DNA of 64,000 nucleotides from an uncultured Tateyamaria sp. (GCF_947503045.1 NZ_CANNCF010000001.1:496001-560000); one strand, 5' to 3'; shown: positions 1-9,312, numbered from the stretch's first letter. Numbers and translations: made by a program. Notes: a model not told the origin generated them from the sequence alone.

Positions 1-58
1 TGTATTCATCGGCCATCCCATCGTTCAGCCGCATACGAAAGACGTAACGCGCGCTCAT
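1..58 (-). CDS. rhaM: L-rhamnose mutarotase, N-terminal fragment (cut by window edge)
   Basis: Only the first 19 codons are present. They read MSARYVFRMRLNDGMADEY, which matches the start of L-rhamnose mutarotases (RhaM, called RhaU in Rhizobium). These enzymes interconvert the alpha and beta anomers of rhamnose after uptake. The ATG overlaps the stop of the upstream permease gene by four bases (ATGA), so it is translationally coupled and the last visible gene of the leftward rha operon. In the rhizobial arrangement a rhamnulokinase gene (rhaK) follows, so it is expected just outside the window. Confidence 0.85.
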   Translation of the reverse strand, partial: MSARYVFRMRLNDGMADEY

Positions 59-1056
59 GACTTGCGCCCTGCGGCGGCCATTGACCAAAGGCGTGGCAGG
101 GCGATCACCCCGATCAGCAAAAGGCCGATGAAGATCGACATCACGATACCAGGCACGTTCAGCAGACCCAGTCCGAATGTCACAAGTCCCATCACGAAGG
201 CTGCGATCACGACACCGGGGATCGTGCCGGATCCGCCAAGGATATTAACGCCGCCAAGGACAACCATTGTGACCACCTCAAGCTCCATCCCCGTTGCGAT
301 GCTGGGCCGTGTCGATCCAAGCCGCGACGTAAGGCACACCGCCGCGATGCCAGACATCAGGCCTGTTAACAGAAACAGGATGAACTTGACGCGGGCCACG
401 CGAATGCCGCTGAACAAGGCGCCTGTCGGATTGTTGCCGATGGCATAGACGGCGCGGCCGAAGTTGGTTTTGTGCAGCAGCACGCCGTAGATGATTGCGA
501 TGATCACGAAGAGCAGCATCTCGACCGTGAAAACCCAATAAATGTAGCCCTGTCCGAACCACGAAAAGCTGGCCGGATATCCGCGGAAGGCGTCATCGCC
601 AAGGATGATGAAGCTGATCCCGCGGAAAAGGCTCATGGTGCCGATGGTGACCACGATAGACGGCAGGCCAAGCCCGGTGACGAAGAACCCGTTGAAGGCT
701 CCGCACAGCACGCCGACCGTAAGGCCGATGATGACGAGTTCGGGCGTGCCAGCCCCGTATTGCAGGGCAAGTCCCATCGCCGTGCTGGCCAGCGCGATGA
801 TTGATGCGACAGACAGGTCGATTTCACCCGAAATGATCAGCAGCGCCATCGCGAAGGCGATCATCGCTTTTTCGGTGAAATTGAATGTCGCATCGCTAAG
901 GTTCCAAGCGCTCAGGAAATAGGGCGAGGCGAAGCTGTTGATCACGAAGATTGCGATGGCCACGGCCAACAACAGGGCCTCCCAGCTTTTGAAGATTCGC
1001 GCCGCGCGGCTGTTCAGGCGGTCGGGGACATGGCGGGTTTGGGTTGCGTCCGTCAT
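55..1056 (-). CDS. rhaQ: Rhamnose ABC transporter permease
   Basis: The product is 333 aa and strongly hydrophobic, with about 8-10 membrane segments after a polar N-terminus of about 25 residues. It carries the typical sugar-permease (RbsC/BPD_transp_2) pattern, including an SGEIDLSV-like motif near residue 75 and a GGVNILGGSGT loop near residue 270. It forms the inner-membrane channel with the adjacent second permease. The start overlaps the end of the upstream permease gene by four bases, and its stop overlaps the mutarotase start. The P/Q designation is taken from gene order in the Rhizobium rhaRSTPQUK operon. Rhamnose specificity is inferred from the neighbours, not from the permease itself. 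Confidence 0.9.
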   Translation of the reverse strand: MTDATQTRHVPDRLNSRAARIFKSWEALLLAVAIAIFVINSFASPYFLSAWNLSDATFNFTEKAMIAFAMALLIISGEIDLSVASIIALASTAMGLALQYGAGTPELVIIGLTVGVLCGAFNGFFVTGLGLPSIVVTIGTMSLFRGISFIILGDDAFRGYPASFSWFGQGYIYWVFTVEMLLFVIIAIIYGVLLHKTNFGRAVYAIGNNPTGALFSGIRVARVKFILFLLTGLMSGIAAVCLTSRLGSTRPSIATGMELEVVTMVVLGGVNILGGSGTIPGVVIAAFVMGLVTFGLGLLNVPGIVMSIFIGLLLIGVIALPRLWSMAAAGRKS

Positions 1057-2033
1057 TGTGTGGCCTCCGCCTCTTTGAGAATAATTCGGCCTTTGTTGCG
1101 GCCCGCACGGGCGTTAAAGGCCACGGCAATCAGGATCGCGCTGCCCGAAATAGCGAGCTGCCAGAAGGGCGAGATATTCACGACCGGAAGCGCATTTTTG
1201 ACGACCCCGAGGAAGATAGCGCCCAGCACTGCGCCGCCGACAGAGCCGACTCCGCCAGCGATGGAAATGCCACCGATGACACAGGCGGCCACAACCTCAA
1301 GCTCAAAGCCGCCCGCGATATCCACGTAGGCCACGGCAAATCGCGACACCCAAAGGTATCCGGTCAGTCCGGCCAATGCGCCCGATACCACGAAGGCCCA
1401 AAACTGCGTCTTACCCACGTCGATGCCGGTGTAGATGGCCGCATGCGGGTTACCGCCCACCGCAAAAATGGACCGTCCGAATTGTGTCCGCGCCATCATG
1501 ATCCCGAACAGGATGATCGTGATGATCGCGGCCCATGACAACACGGGCAGACCCAATAGAACCATGCGTGGGTAGTCGGTGAAGGCTGGCGACATCTCGT
1601 GAGAGTTCACCCATTTTCCGTCTGAAATCAGGAAGATAATGCCCCGAAAGATGGTCATGGTGCCAAGGGTCACAACGATCGGTGGGATTGCCAATTTCCA
1701 GACCAGCACCCCGTTGATCGCCCCCATGATCGCCCCCAGAAGGATGGCAATTGCAATGATCACAGGGATCGGCAGGCCCGGCATCGCGACGTTGATCATC
1801 GCCACCGCCATGCCCGTCAAAGCAAGGTTCGCGGCCACAGACAGATCAATGCAGCGGGTCAGGATCACGACCATCTGCCCCAGCGCAAGGATGATCAGCG
1901 GGGCTGTATCGTTGAAGACATTAGCCAGATTTGTCGGCGTAACGAAGCCGGAGAAGCGCGACGAGATCAGAAGGAGAAGCACCAAGATGGCGCCGCCCAA
2001 AATCGTTTCGCGTACGGGGATTAAACGGGTCAT
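1053..2033 (-). CDS. rhaP: Rhamnose ABC transporter permease
   Basis: The product is 326 aa and the second membrane subunit of the importer. It is hydrophobic throughout, with the conserved sugar-permease stretches TRCIDLSVAAN near residue 60 and CVIGGISIAGGVGS near residue 255. The same family (RbsC-like) is seen in the next gene, so the transporter probably uses a heterodimeric channel. The start overlaps the end of the ATPase gene by four bases and the stop overlaps the next permease start, which shows a tightly coupled operon. The sugar assignment rests on position between the rhaT-like ATPase and the mutarotase. Confidence 0.9.
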   Translation of the reverse strand: MTRLIPVRETILGGAILVLLLLISSRFSGFVTPTNLANVFNDTAPLIILALGQMVVILTRCIDLSVAANLALTGMAVAMINVAMPGLPIPVIIAIAILLGAIMGAINGVLVWKLAIPPIVVTLGTMTIFRGIIFLISDGKWVNSHEMSPAFTDYPRMVLLGLPVLSWAAIITIILFGIMMARTQFGRSIFAVGGNPHAAIYTGIDVGKTQFWAFVVSGALAGLTGYLWVSRFAVAYVDIAGGFELEVVAACVIGGISIAGGVGSVGGAVLGAIFLGVVKNALPVVNISPFWQLAISGSAILIAVAFNARAGRNKGRIILKEAEATQ

Positions 2034-3571
2034 GCTGCCGCTCCGTCAGTTGTGATGCCCGCGGCGTGGCGCACAAGGGTTTCAGGGGACAACTCGTCCG
2101 TTGTCAGTTCGGCGGCGATACGCCCGTCACGCATGACGATCACGCGGTCTGACATGCCGATGATTTCGGGGATTTCAGAGCTGACCATGATGACGGACAG
2201 GCCCTGCGCGGCCAGCTCGGACATGAATTCATGCACGGCGGCCTTAGAGCCGATGTCGATCCCCTTGGTGGGTTCATCCAGAATGATCACCTGAGGCTGG
2301 GTCGCCAGCCATTTGGCGATGACAACCTTTTGTTGATTGCCGCCTGACAGATTGCCGACGTCTTGATCAAGGGCTGCGGCCCGAAGGTCCAATCGCCGCG
2401 AATACTCGCGCGCCAGCTTGAATTCTTCGGCGAGCTTCAAAAAACCACTTCGCGACGTCTTACCCAAGGATGGCAGAGTGATGTTCTGGAAGATCGGCAA
2501 ACCAATGATCGCGCCCTGTTTGCCACGATCCTCGGGTACATAGACGATCCCGTTGGACACGGCATCCGCAGGCGAGCGGATCACCTTGATATCGCCGTTG
2601 ACCTGACAAACGCCTTTGGAGGGTTTGGTGATCCCGAACAAGGCCTGCATAAACTCGGATCGGCCAGCGCCAACGAGGCCATAGAAGCCGAGGATTTCGC
2701 CCTTGTTGAGGCTGAAGTTGATGTCGGCGAATTCTGTCGGGTGTTCATATCCCACGACTTTCAGAACTTCGTCGCCGATGACATGGTCGCTTTGCGGGAA
2801 GATTTGATCGACGGAACGCCCGACCATCATCTTCACCAACTCCCCTTCGGAGATGTCGGCGATCCGGCCATCGCCCACGAAGGCGCCATCGCGGAAAACC
2901 GTGTAGCGGTCGGCAATGCGGAAAATCTCATCGAACTTGTGGCTGATGAACAAGATCGCTTTGCCCTGCGATTTCAGGGTTTCGACCAGCTCATACAGCT
3001 CTTCGATTTCTTTGTGGGACAGTGCCGCGGTCGGCTCGTCCATGATGACCACGCGGGCATCGACGGATAGCGCTCGGGCAATCGCGACAAGGTGTTTGTT
3101 CGCAATGCCAAGTTCACGCAATTGAGTGTGAGAGCTGAACGGCGCGCCAATGTCGGTCAGCAACTTGGCGGCAGAGCGGTGCATTTGCGCGGTATCAATC
3201 AGGCCGAACCGTGTGCAGGGGGCATGGCCGATGTAGATATTCTCTGCCACGGACAGCTCATCGAAGAGTACGGTCTCTTGGTGGATAGCGGTGATGCCCG
3301 CTTTTGCCGCGTCATTGGGGGAGCCAAAGGCAATAGGGTCGCCATCAATTCGGATCGTGCCACCGTTGGGCTGGTAGATGCCTGTGAGAATTTTTACGGT
3401 CGTGGATTTACCTGCGCCGTTCTCGCCGACGAGGGCGGTCACTTGGCCGGGGTAGAGGTCCATCTTGACCTCATCCAGCGCTTTCACACCGGGGAATGTT
3501 TTGGTGATCATGTCCATCGAGACCATGGGGGACACGTCAGGCGATATGGAAGGCGCGGTGCGGGTCGACAT
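2030..3571 (-). CDS. rhaT: Rhamnose ABC transporter ATP-binding protein
   Basis: The product is 513 aa with two tandem ABC ATPase domains, the normal length for the RbsA/MglA/RhaT family. The first domain has a clear Walker A (GENGAGKST, residues 49-57) and Walker B (MDEPTAALS). The second has the usual degenerate Walker A (GLVGAGRSE), followed by a good signature LSGGNQQK and Walker B ILDEPTKGID. It powers rhamnose import at the cytoplasmic face. An 88-base gap containing a long stem-loop separates it from the binding-protein gene upstream; the gene then overlaps the first permease gene. Confidence 0.93.
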   Translation of the reverse strand: MSTRTAPSISPDVSPMVSMDMITKTFPGVKALDEVKMDLYPGQVTALVGENGAGKSTTVKILTGIYQPNGGTIRIDGDPIAFGSPNDAAKAGITAIHQETVLFDELSVAENIYIGHAPCTRFGLIDTAQMHRSAAKLLTDIGAPFSSHTQLRELGIANKHLVAIARALSVDARVVIMDEPTAALSHKEIEELYELVETLKSQGKAILFISHKFDEIFRIADRYTVFRDGAFVGDGRIADISEGELVKMMVGRSVDQIFPQSDHVIGDEVLKVVGYEHPTEFADINFSLNKGEILGFYGLVGAGRSEFMQALFGITKPSKGVCQVNGDIKVIRSPADAVSNGIVYVPEDRGKQGAIIGLPIFQNITLPSLGKTSRSGFLKLAEEFKLAREYSRRLDLRAAALDQDVGNLSGGNQQKVVIAKWLATQPQVIILDEPTKGIDIGSKAAVHEFMSELAAQGLSVIMVSSEIPEIIGMSDRVIVMRDGRIAAELTTDELSPETLVRHAAGITTDGAAA

Positions 3572-3613
3572 GCCGATACTCTCTCAGGATTGGGAATTGG
3601 GGATATGGGGGAA

Positions 3614-3646
3614 TTCGGCCCAGCGCTCGTTATGCGCCAGACCGAA
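3614..3646 (-). promoter_or_regulatory. Intercistronic stem-loop between rhaS and rhaT
   Basis: On the transcribed (minus) strand the arms TTCGGTCTGGCGC and GCGCTGGGCCGAA flank a 7-base loop. If G-U pairs are allowed, all 13 positions pair. There is no U-run after it. It is placed exactly where an mRNA-stabilising or partly terminating hairpin would raise binding-protein expression over the ATPase and permeases. The function is inferred. Confidence 0.6.
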
Positions 3647-3659
3647 CCAGGGAGACGAC

Positions 3660-4655
3660 TTAGAAGATCGACTTGAACTGGTCGATGTTGCTGGCGTCAT
3701 AAACAAACGGGTCGGCCATCGCGCCTTCGTTGTTTTCATCCAGCGTCAGGCTGCCCATGCGGCCCATCGGGATTTCAGCGCCGGGGGCGGCTTCGACGCC
3801 ATTTTGGCTCAGCTCATAAGCGAGCATAGTGGCCGAGTAGCCCAGATCGATCGGGTTCCAGATCGCAAAGGACTGCGAGGCACCGGACTCGATGGCACCA
3901 GCCATTTCAGATGGCAGGCCAAGGCCCGTCACGTTCACTTCGCCGACTTTGCCAGCGTCCACGACAGCCTGCGCTGCGGCCACGATACCAACGGAAGTAG
4001 GTGCGATGATCGCGTCCAGATCAGGATAGGACTGCATCAGGCCTGTCGCTTCGCGGTAGGATTTGTCGGCAAGGTCGTCACCGTAAACCGTCGTGACAAC
4101 TTCGATGCCGGGATAGTCGCCCATCACCTTGTTCATCTCTTCCATCCAGATGTTCTGGTTGGTCGAAGTGGTGGTCGCAGACAGCAAGGCCACATCACCG
4201 CCATCGGGCAGATGATCTGCCGCGAGTTTGATGATCATGTTGCCGATCAACGCGTTGGACGATGGGTTCAGGTGCAACTGACGGCCCTCGGGCGCGACAC
4301 CGGAGTCCCAGCTAATGACCGTAATGCCACGCTGCATGGCGCGTTTCAGGGCAGGCACCAACGCGTCGGTGTCGTTCGCGGAAATCGCAATTGCGTCAAC
4401 CTGCTGGGCGATCAGGGCGTTGATAACCTCGATCTGGCCTTCGGCGGTTGTATCAGTTGGACCCGTGTAGATGATCTCAACATTGCCAAGCTCTTCTGCA
4501 GCTTCCTGTGCGCCCTCATTGGCAGCTTCAAAGAACCCGATGCCGAGCGCCTTGACGACCAGCGCAATGCGAACATCGTCTTGCGCAAATGCCGGCGTTG
4601 CGATCATCGCGGCGGCCATTGCAGCGGATGCTGCCAGTTTCTTTAGTACACTCAT
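3660..4655 (-). CDS. rhaS: Rhamnose ABC transporter periplasmic binding protein
   Basis: The product is 331 aa, a Peripla_BP_4 (RbsB-like) sugar-binding protein. It has a good Sec signal peptide (MSVLKKLAASAAMAAAMI, cleavage expected after TPAFA). The mature part has the alternating segments typical of this fold, with AIAISANDTDAL and ISWDSGVAP near residues 105-125. It captures sugar in the periplasm for the RhaTPQ importer. It follows the DeoR regulator gene after 25 bases and precedes the ATPase gene, in the order of rhizobial rhaRSTPQ. Rhamnose is inferred from context. Confidence 0.92.
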   Translation of the reverse strand: MSVLKKLAASAAMAAAMIATPAFAQDDVRIALVVKALGIGFFEAANEGAQEAAEELGNVEIIYTGPTDTTAEGQIEVINALIAQQVDAIAISANDTDALVPALKRAMQRGITVISWDSGVAPEGRQLHLNPSSNALIGNMIIKLAADHLPDGGDVALLSATTTSTNQNIWMEEMNKVMGDYPGIEVVTTVYGDDLADKSYREATGLMQSYPDLDAIIAPTSVGIVAAAQAVVDAGKVGEVNVTGLGLPSEMAGAIESGASQSFAIWNPIDLGYSATMLAYELSQNGVEAAPGAEIPMGRMGSLTLDENNEGAMADPFVYDASNIDQFKSIF

Positions 4656-4680
4656 GGTATCCTCCCTGGAGTGGTTGCGG

Positions 4681-5493
4681 TCAGGCTGGCAGTTGCGCCA
4701 CCCCCTCTTTCTGCGCGGCGCCAGAGGGCACCACGATCAGTGTCACATCTGCCGATTCCAACATGGCCGCGGTGCGGTCATCGATCTTGTCGTCGGTGAT
4801 GATTGTGTCGATCCGCTCAAGTGGGCACAGAACCAAGCTGGAGCGTTGTTCAAATTTGGAGCTGTCCACCAGAACGATCAGTTCCTCGGCTTGCCCGATT
4901 AGCTTTTGTTCGGCCTGGATCAGCAATGGATCGCCTTCCATGAGGCCCAGCGGGCCAATACCTTGTGCGCCCATGAACATCCGCTTGGCGTAGAAGTTGC
5001 GGGTCACGTCGTTGTCGAACGGCGAAAGGATGATGTTTTGTTCGCGGTAAATGATCCCGCCTGACAACATCACTGTGTTTTGGGTGTTCTTCAGAAGGTG
5101 CTCGGCGATCGGGAATGAATTGGTGAACACCTGCATCCGGCGCGATGCCAATGGGTGAACCATTTGGAACGTTGTGGTTCCGCCATTGATGATGATCGGC
5201 TCACCATCTTTGCACAGCTCAACAGCGGCAGCGGCAATCGCCTGCTTTTCAGCGCTATTCAGCGTTTCGTTGACAGAAAAAGGCCGTCCTGCAAGGCCAA
5301 CGAAAGGTGTTGTCGTCAGAGCCTCAGCACCACCGCGCACCCGGCGCAGCAGCTTTTTCTCGTCCAGCGTATTGATGTCACGACGTACGGTCGCTTCGGA
5401 CGCGCCAGTCAACGTGCACAGATCAATGACGGTCACAAGTGAACGGTCTTGAACGGCAGATAGCATGACTCTGTGGCGATCGTTTTCGTGCAT
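4681..5493 (-). CDS. rhaR: DeoR-family transcriptional regulator of the rhamnose locus
   Basis: The product is 270 aa. An N-terminal DeoR winged helix-turn-helix (SEATVRRDINTLDEKKLLRRVRGG, given in pieces: SEATVRRDIN then LLRRVRGGA) is followed by a DeoRC sugar-phosphate sensor domain. The chosen ATG at 5493 (MHENDRHR) has an AAGGGA ribosome site. A longer reading to 5550 would run into the repeat-rich operator. As first gene of the rhaRST operon it probably represses both divergent promoters and is released by a phosphorylated rhamnose intermediate. The effector is inferred from the family. Confidence 0.9.
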   Translation of the reverse strand: MHENDRHRVMLSAVQDRSLVTVIDLCTLTGASEATVRRDINTLDEKKLLRRVRGGAEALTTTPFVGLAGRPFSVNETLNSAEKQAIAAAAVELCKDGEPIIINGGTTTFQMVHPLASRRMQVFTNSFPIAEHLLKNTQNTVMLSGGIIYREQNIILSPFDNDVTRNFYAKRMFMGAQGIGPLGLMEGDPLLIQAEQKLIGQAEELIVLVDSSKFEQRSSLVLCPLERIDTIITDDKIDDRTAAMLESADVTLIVVPSGAAQKEGVAQLPA

Positions 5494-5543
5494 GGGGTGT
5501 CCCTTTGATTGCTTTGAACGTGGGGCGAATCGCGACAGTTTGT

Positions 5544-5610
5544 CAATCATTATTTGTCATATGCAATCATTCTGCACTGCAGCGTGATTGTTTGTGATTG
5601 AAAATGATTG
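5544..5610. promoter_or_regulatory. Divergent rha promoter/operator with five CAATCA/TGATTG repeats
   Basis: Two CAATCAT copies (5544-5550, 5564-5570) face three TGATTG copies (5585-5590, 5595-5600, 5605-5610). The three TGATTG copies start exactly ten bases apart, one helical turn. The block lies between the DeoR-family gene and rhaD, so it is the obvious RhaR operator controlling both directions. Binding is inferred. Confidence 0.7.
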
Positions 5611-5680
5611 ACTTGCTTGCCGCCTGCCGTCACGTTGATTTCGAATAGTTAGTTCTAACCCGTCGTCCACGGAGACACAC

Positions 5681-7783
5681 ATGACCTCTTCCAAAAACAG
5701 CCAACGTCTTGAAAATAAATGGGATGCCCCCCGCGCAAACAAGATGAGCGAGCCGGAGAAACTGCTGTATCGCTCCAACCTGTTGGGGTCGGACAAGAGA
5801 ATCACGAACTACGGCGGCGGGAATACATCCGCAAAAGTGATGCAAGATGATCCGCTGACGGGTGACGTGACCGAGGTGCTGTGGGTCAAAGGGTCTGGCG
5901 GAGACGTTGGATCGATCAAAATGGACGGGTTCTCAACCCTTTACATGAACAAACTGAATGCCCTGCGCGGGCTTTATCGCGGGGTCGAATTTGAGGACGA
6001 GATGGTCGCCTATCTCCCCCACTGCACGTTCAACCTGAACCCGCGTGCGGCCTCGATCGATACGCCGCTCCATGCCTATGTGCCCGCAAAACACGTGGAT
6101 CACATGCACCCCGATGCGATCATCGCGATCGCCGCCGCCAAGGACAGCAAGGCACTGACGCAACAAATCTTTGGTGACAGCATCGGCTGGCTGCCTTGGA
6201 AGAAGCCGGGCTACGAATTGGGCCTTTGGCTGTCTGATTTTTGTGAAAAGAACCCAGATGCCAAAGGCGTCGTCCTTGAAAGCCACGGGTTGTTCACCTG
6301 GGCCGATGACGCGAAAGACTGTTATGAGCTGACTCTGGACGTCATCCAGACTGCGATGGATTGGTTCGCCAAGGAAACCGCTAACAAAGATGCCTTCGGC
6401 GGGGCGGTTCACACCAGCCTAAATGCAGATGCCCGCCGCGCCACCGCCGCGCGCCTGATGCCTGCGATCCGCGGATATGTGTCTGGCCAACAGCATATGG
6501 TCGGCCACTTCACAGACAGTGACGCTGTTCTGGAGTTCGTCAACGCCAAAGACATGAAACGTCTTGCCGCCTTGGGCACGTCTTGCCCCGACCACTTCCT
6601 GCGGACCAAAATCTGCCCGCTCGTGGTTGATTTCGACCCTGTCAAGCCGGACGTAGATGCCACTATCGCTGGCCTCGATGAGGCTATCGCTGACTATCGC
6701 GTCGGCTATCAGGCCTATTATGATCGCTGCAAACACGACGACAGCCCTGCCATCCGCGACCCCAACGCGGTGGTTTACCTGATTCCGGGCGTTGGCATGA
6801 TCACCTTTGCCAAAGACAAAGCGACGGCCCGCATTTCAGGCGAATTTTACGTCAACGCCATCAACGTAATGCGCGGTGCGGACGCCGTATCTGAATATCA
6901 GGGCCTGCCCGAACAAGAAGCCTTCGACATCGAATACTGGCTTCTGGAAGAGGCCAAACTGCAACGCATGCCCGCGCCAAAATCTATGGCAGGCCGCGTG
7001 GCTTTGGTCACTGGCGGGGCTGGCGGCATTGGCGCTGCCACAGCAGACCGTTACCTGCGCGAAGGCGCCTGTGTGATGCTGGCCGACATTGATGATGCTG
7101 CCCTTGCCGAAACCCTCGAAGGTCTCAGCACGAAATACTCCGCAGACGTTGTGCGCACCGTGAACATGAACGTCACCGATGAGTCCGCTGTGGCATCTTC
7201 CTACAGCGATATCGCCGCAGAGTTTGGCGGCGTGGACATCCTTGTCTCCAACGCTGGCATCGCCAGTTCCGCCCCCATTGAAGAGACCAGTCTTGATCTG
7301 TGGAACAAGAACATGTCGATCCTGTCCACCGGCTATTTCCTTGTCAGCCGTGAGGCCTTCAAGCTGTTCAAGGTTCAAGACATGGGCGGCGCGGTGGTCT
7401 TTGTCGCGTCCAAGAATGGCCTCGCAGCTTCGCCCAACGCCTCTGCCTATTGCACCGCCAAAGCATCCGAAATTCACCTCGCGCGCTGTCTGGCGCTTGA
7501 AGGTGCGCCCATGGGTGTGCGGGTGAACGTTGTGAACCCCGATGCGGTGTTGAAAGGGTCCAAGATCTGGCAAGGTGAATGGCTCGACCAACGCGCGGGC
7601 ACTTACGGCACCGACAAGGACGGGTTGGAGGAAATGTATCGCGATCGCTCCATGCTGAAACGCTCCGTTCTGCCCGAGGACATCGCGGAGGCGGCCTATT
7701 TCCTTGCGTCCGATCTGTCGGCCAAATCTACGGGCAACATCATCAACGTCGATGCAGGCAATAAAGAAGCGTTCACGCGCTAA
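5681..7783 (+). CDS. rhaD: Bifunctional rhamnulose-1-phosphate aldolase / short-chain dehydrogenase
   Basis: The product is 700 aa and fuses two enzymes, as in alphaproteobacterial RhaD. Residues 1 to about 430 form a class II aldolase/adducin domain with metal-ligand histidines in HVDHMHPDA (H141, H143) and ESHGLF (H202). Residues from about 436 form a short-chain dehydrogenase with the nucleotide-binding TGGAGGIG and the catalytic YCTAK (Tyr near 590). The aldolase cleaves rhamnulose-1-phosphate to dihydroxyacetone phosphate and L-lactaldehyde. The dehydrogenase part is thought to oxidise the lactaldehyde. It is the first gene of the rightward rhaDI operon, 21 bases before rhaI. Confidence 0.95.
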   Translation: MTSSKNSQRLENKWDAPRANKMSEPEKLLYRSNLLGSDKRITNYGGGNTSAKVMQDDPLTGDVTEVLWVKGSGGDVGSIKMDGFSTLYMNKLNALRGLYRGVEFEDEMVAYLPHCTFNLNPRAASIDTPLHAYVPAKHVDHMHPDAIIAIAAAKDSKALTQQIFGDSIGWLPWKKPGYELGLWLSDFCEKNPDAKGVVLESHGLFTWADDAKDCYELTLDVIQTAMDWFAKETANKDAFGGAVHTSLNADARRATAARLMPAIRGYVSGQQHMVGHFTDSDAVLEFVNAKDMKRLAALGTSCPDHFLRTKICPLVVDFDPVKPDVDATIAGLDEAIADYRVGYQAYYDRCKHDDSPAIRDPNAVVYLIPGVGMITFAKDKATARISGEFYVNAINVMRGADAVSEYQGLPEQEAFDIEYWLLEEAKLQRMPAPKSMAGRVALVTGGAGGIGAATADRYLREGACVMLADIDDAALAETLEGLSTKYSADVVRTVNMNVTDESAVASSYSDIAAEFGGVDILVSNAGIASSAPIEETSLDLWNKNMSILSTGYFLVSREAFKLFKVQDMGGAVVFVASKNGLAASPNASAYCTAKASEIHLARCLALEGAPMGVRVNVVNPDAVLKGSKIWQGEWLDQRAGTYGTDKDGLEEMYRDRSMLKRSVLPEDIAEAAYFLASDLSAKSTGNIINVDAGNKEAFTR

Positions 7784-7804
7784 GCGTCCGAGGGAGGACA
7801 CAAC

Positions 7805-9043
7805 ATGAGCTATGACAGCGCAAAAGCCGCTTTCGCCGATTGGGGCGTGGACACTGAAACGGCCCTAAGCAAACTTGCGACCATCCCGATATCTATGCAC
7901 TGCTGGCAAGGGGACGACGTTGTCGGGTTTGAGACCAAGACCGGCAGTTCTGGCGGCGGCATTCAAGCCACGGGCAACCACCCCGGCCGCGCCCGCACAC
8001 CAGATGAGCTGCGTGCCGATCTTGAGTTCTCCTACAGCCTGATCCCAGGCAAGCACCGGCTCAACCTGCATGCGTGTTACCTCGATACCGACCAGAACCC
8101 TGACAGGGACGAGATTGAATACAGCCACTTCGCCCCTTGGGTGGATTGGGCGAAAGACCACGGCCTCGGCCTTGATTTCAATCCGACGTTCTTTGCGCAT
8201 GAGAAGGCCGATGACAACCTGACGCTCAGCCATCCCGATCAGGGTATCCGCGATTTCTGGATCGAACATGGCAAACGGTCACGCGATATCGCAGCCCAAA
8301 TGGGCGCGGCTCTTGGCACGCCTTGCGTGAACAACATCTGGGTGCCCGATGGCTATAAGGATACGCCTGTTGACCGCATGGCGCCACGTAGGCGGCTCGA
8401 AGTCTCGCTTGACGCTATGATGGCCGCGAAACAAGACAAAGCGCAGATGCTGGACGCCGTCGAAAGCAAGCTGTTCGGGATCGGGGTCGAGGCCTGCACC
8501 GTTGGCAGCCACGAATTCTACATGGGTTACGCGATCCGCAAAGGCATCCTGCTGTGCCTGGATATGGGACATTTCCATCCGACCGAGAATGTCGCCGACA
8601 AGCTCAGCTCTGTGGCCTTGTCCGTCGATGAGATCCTGCTCCACGTCAGCCGCCCGATGCGATGGGACAGCGATCATGTAATCCTATTGGATGACGCGAT
8701 CCTGCAAATGGCACAGGAGTTGGTGAGCTCTGATCTACTGGGGCGTACCCACATCGGGCTCGATTTCTTCGACGCCACAATCAGCCGAACAGCGGCCTGG
8801 GTTATTGGGACACGTAACATGCAAAAAGCCCTGCTGCGCGCGTTGCTGGCCCCGTGGGGTAATCTGAAGTCAGCAGAAACCACCCTCGACTACACATCGC
8901 GTCTGGTTGTCACCGAAGAGGTCAAAGACTTGCCCTACGCGGCCGTCTGGGCTGAGTTCAGCGAACGGATGGGCGTTGCGAACGGACAGTCACTTGTTTC
9001 GGACCTTAACCGGTACCAAGCAAGTGTTGCCGGTCGCGGCTGA
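7805..9043 (+). CDS. rhaI: L-rhamnose isomerase, rhizobial type
   Basis: The product is 412 aa and belongs to the RhaI family (TIM barrel) found with RhaD in rhizobia and roseobacters, not to the E. coli RhaA family. Recognisable segments are ISMHCWQGDDVVGFE near residue 30, LDFNPTFFAH near 120 and GSHEFYMGYAIRKG near 237. It converts L-rhamnose to L-rhamnulose. A GGGAGG ribosome site lies just upstream of the ATG. The C-terminus (SVAGRG) is intact, although an IS110-type element begins about 200 bases downstream. Confidence 0.93.
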   Translation: MSYDSAKAAFADWGVDTETALSKLATIPISMHCWQGDDVVGFETKTGSSGGGIQATGNHPGRARTPDELRADLEFSYSLIPGKHRLNLHACYLDTDQNPDRDEIEYSHFAPWVDWAKDHGLGLDFNPTFFAHEKADDNLTLSHPDQGIRDFWIEHGKRSRDIAAQMGAALGTPCVNNIWVPDGYKDTPVDRMAPRRRLEVSLDAMMAAKQDKAQMLDAVESKLFGIGVEACTVGSHEFYMGYAIRKGILLCLDMGHFHPTENVADKLSSVALSVDEILLHVSRPMRWDSDHVILLDDAILQMAQELVSSDLLGRTHIGLDFFDATISRTAAWVIGTRNMQKALLRALLAPWGNLKSAETTLDYTSRLVVTEEVKDLPYAAVWAEFSERMGVANGQSLVSDLNRYQASVAGRG

Positions 9044-9246
9044 GTGCGCGGCAATTCAATGGGCTTGGCGGTTTCGCGAGCGAGCTTTGGGTCGAGGAGT
9101 CGACAGTCGAGATGAATCGTTCTTCGGCAGTAATTTCCCGCGGACTTTGAAATCTCTGACGCGTAGATTGCAGCAATGCGGCGAAAGTCCGCTATGCGGG
9201 CTGCAGCTGCAGCATCAAGCGGTAGTGTCGGATGTCCGCTAATGGG

Positions 9247-9260
9247 ATGTACCGGCTGCT
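9247..9260 (+). repeat. Left subterminal inverted repeat of the IS1111-type element
   Basis: ATGTACCGGCTGCT, the exact reverse complement of 10588-10601. Confidence 0.85.
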
Positions 9261-9312
9261 TCACCCAGCAGGTTAGGCTTGGCCTATTTCACCTGCAGAT
9301 AGGAGAAGTAGC

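Noticed and set aside
7805-9043. rhaI truncated at its C-terminus by the insertion
   Set aside because: The IS repeats begin about 200 bases after the stop and the length is close to normal for the family.
9160-9235. GC-rich stretches resembling each other near 9160-9235, 17415-17457 and 18799-18858
   Set aside because: Similarity is loose by eye and could not be extended into a defined repeat.
9044-9246. Possible loss of rhaK by the IS110 insertion after rhaI
   Set aside because: In the rhizobial layout rhaK follows the mutarotase gene, i.e. beyond the left edge, not rhaI. The 200 bases here show no kinase remnant.
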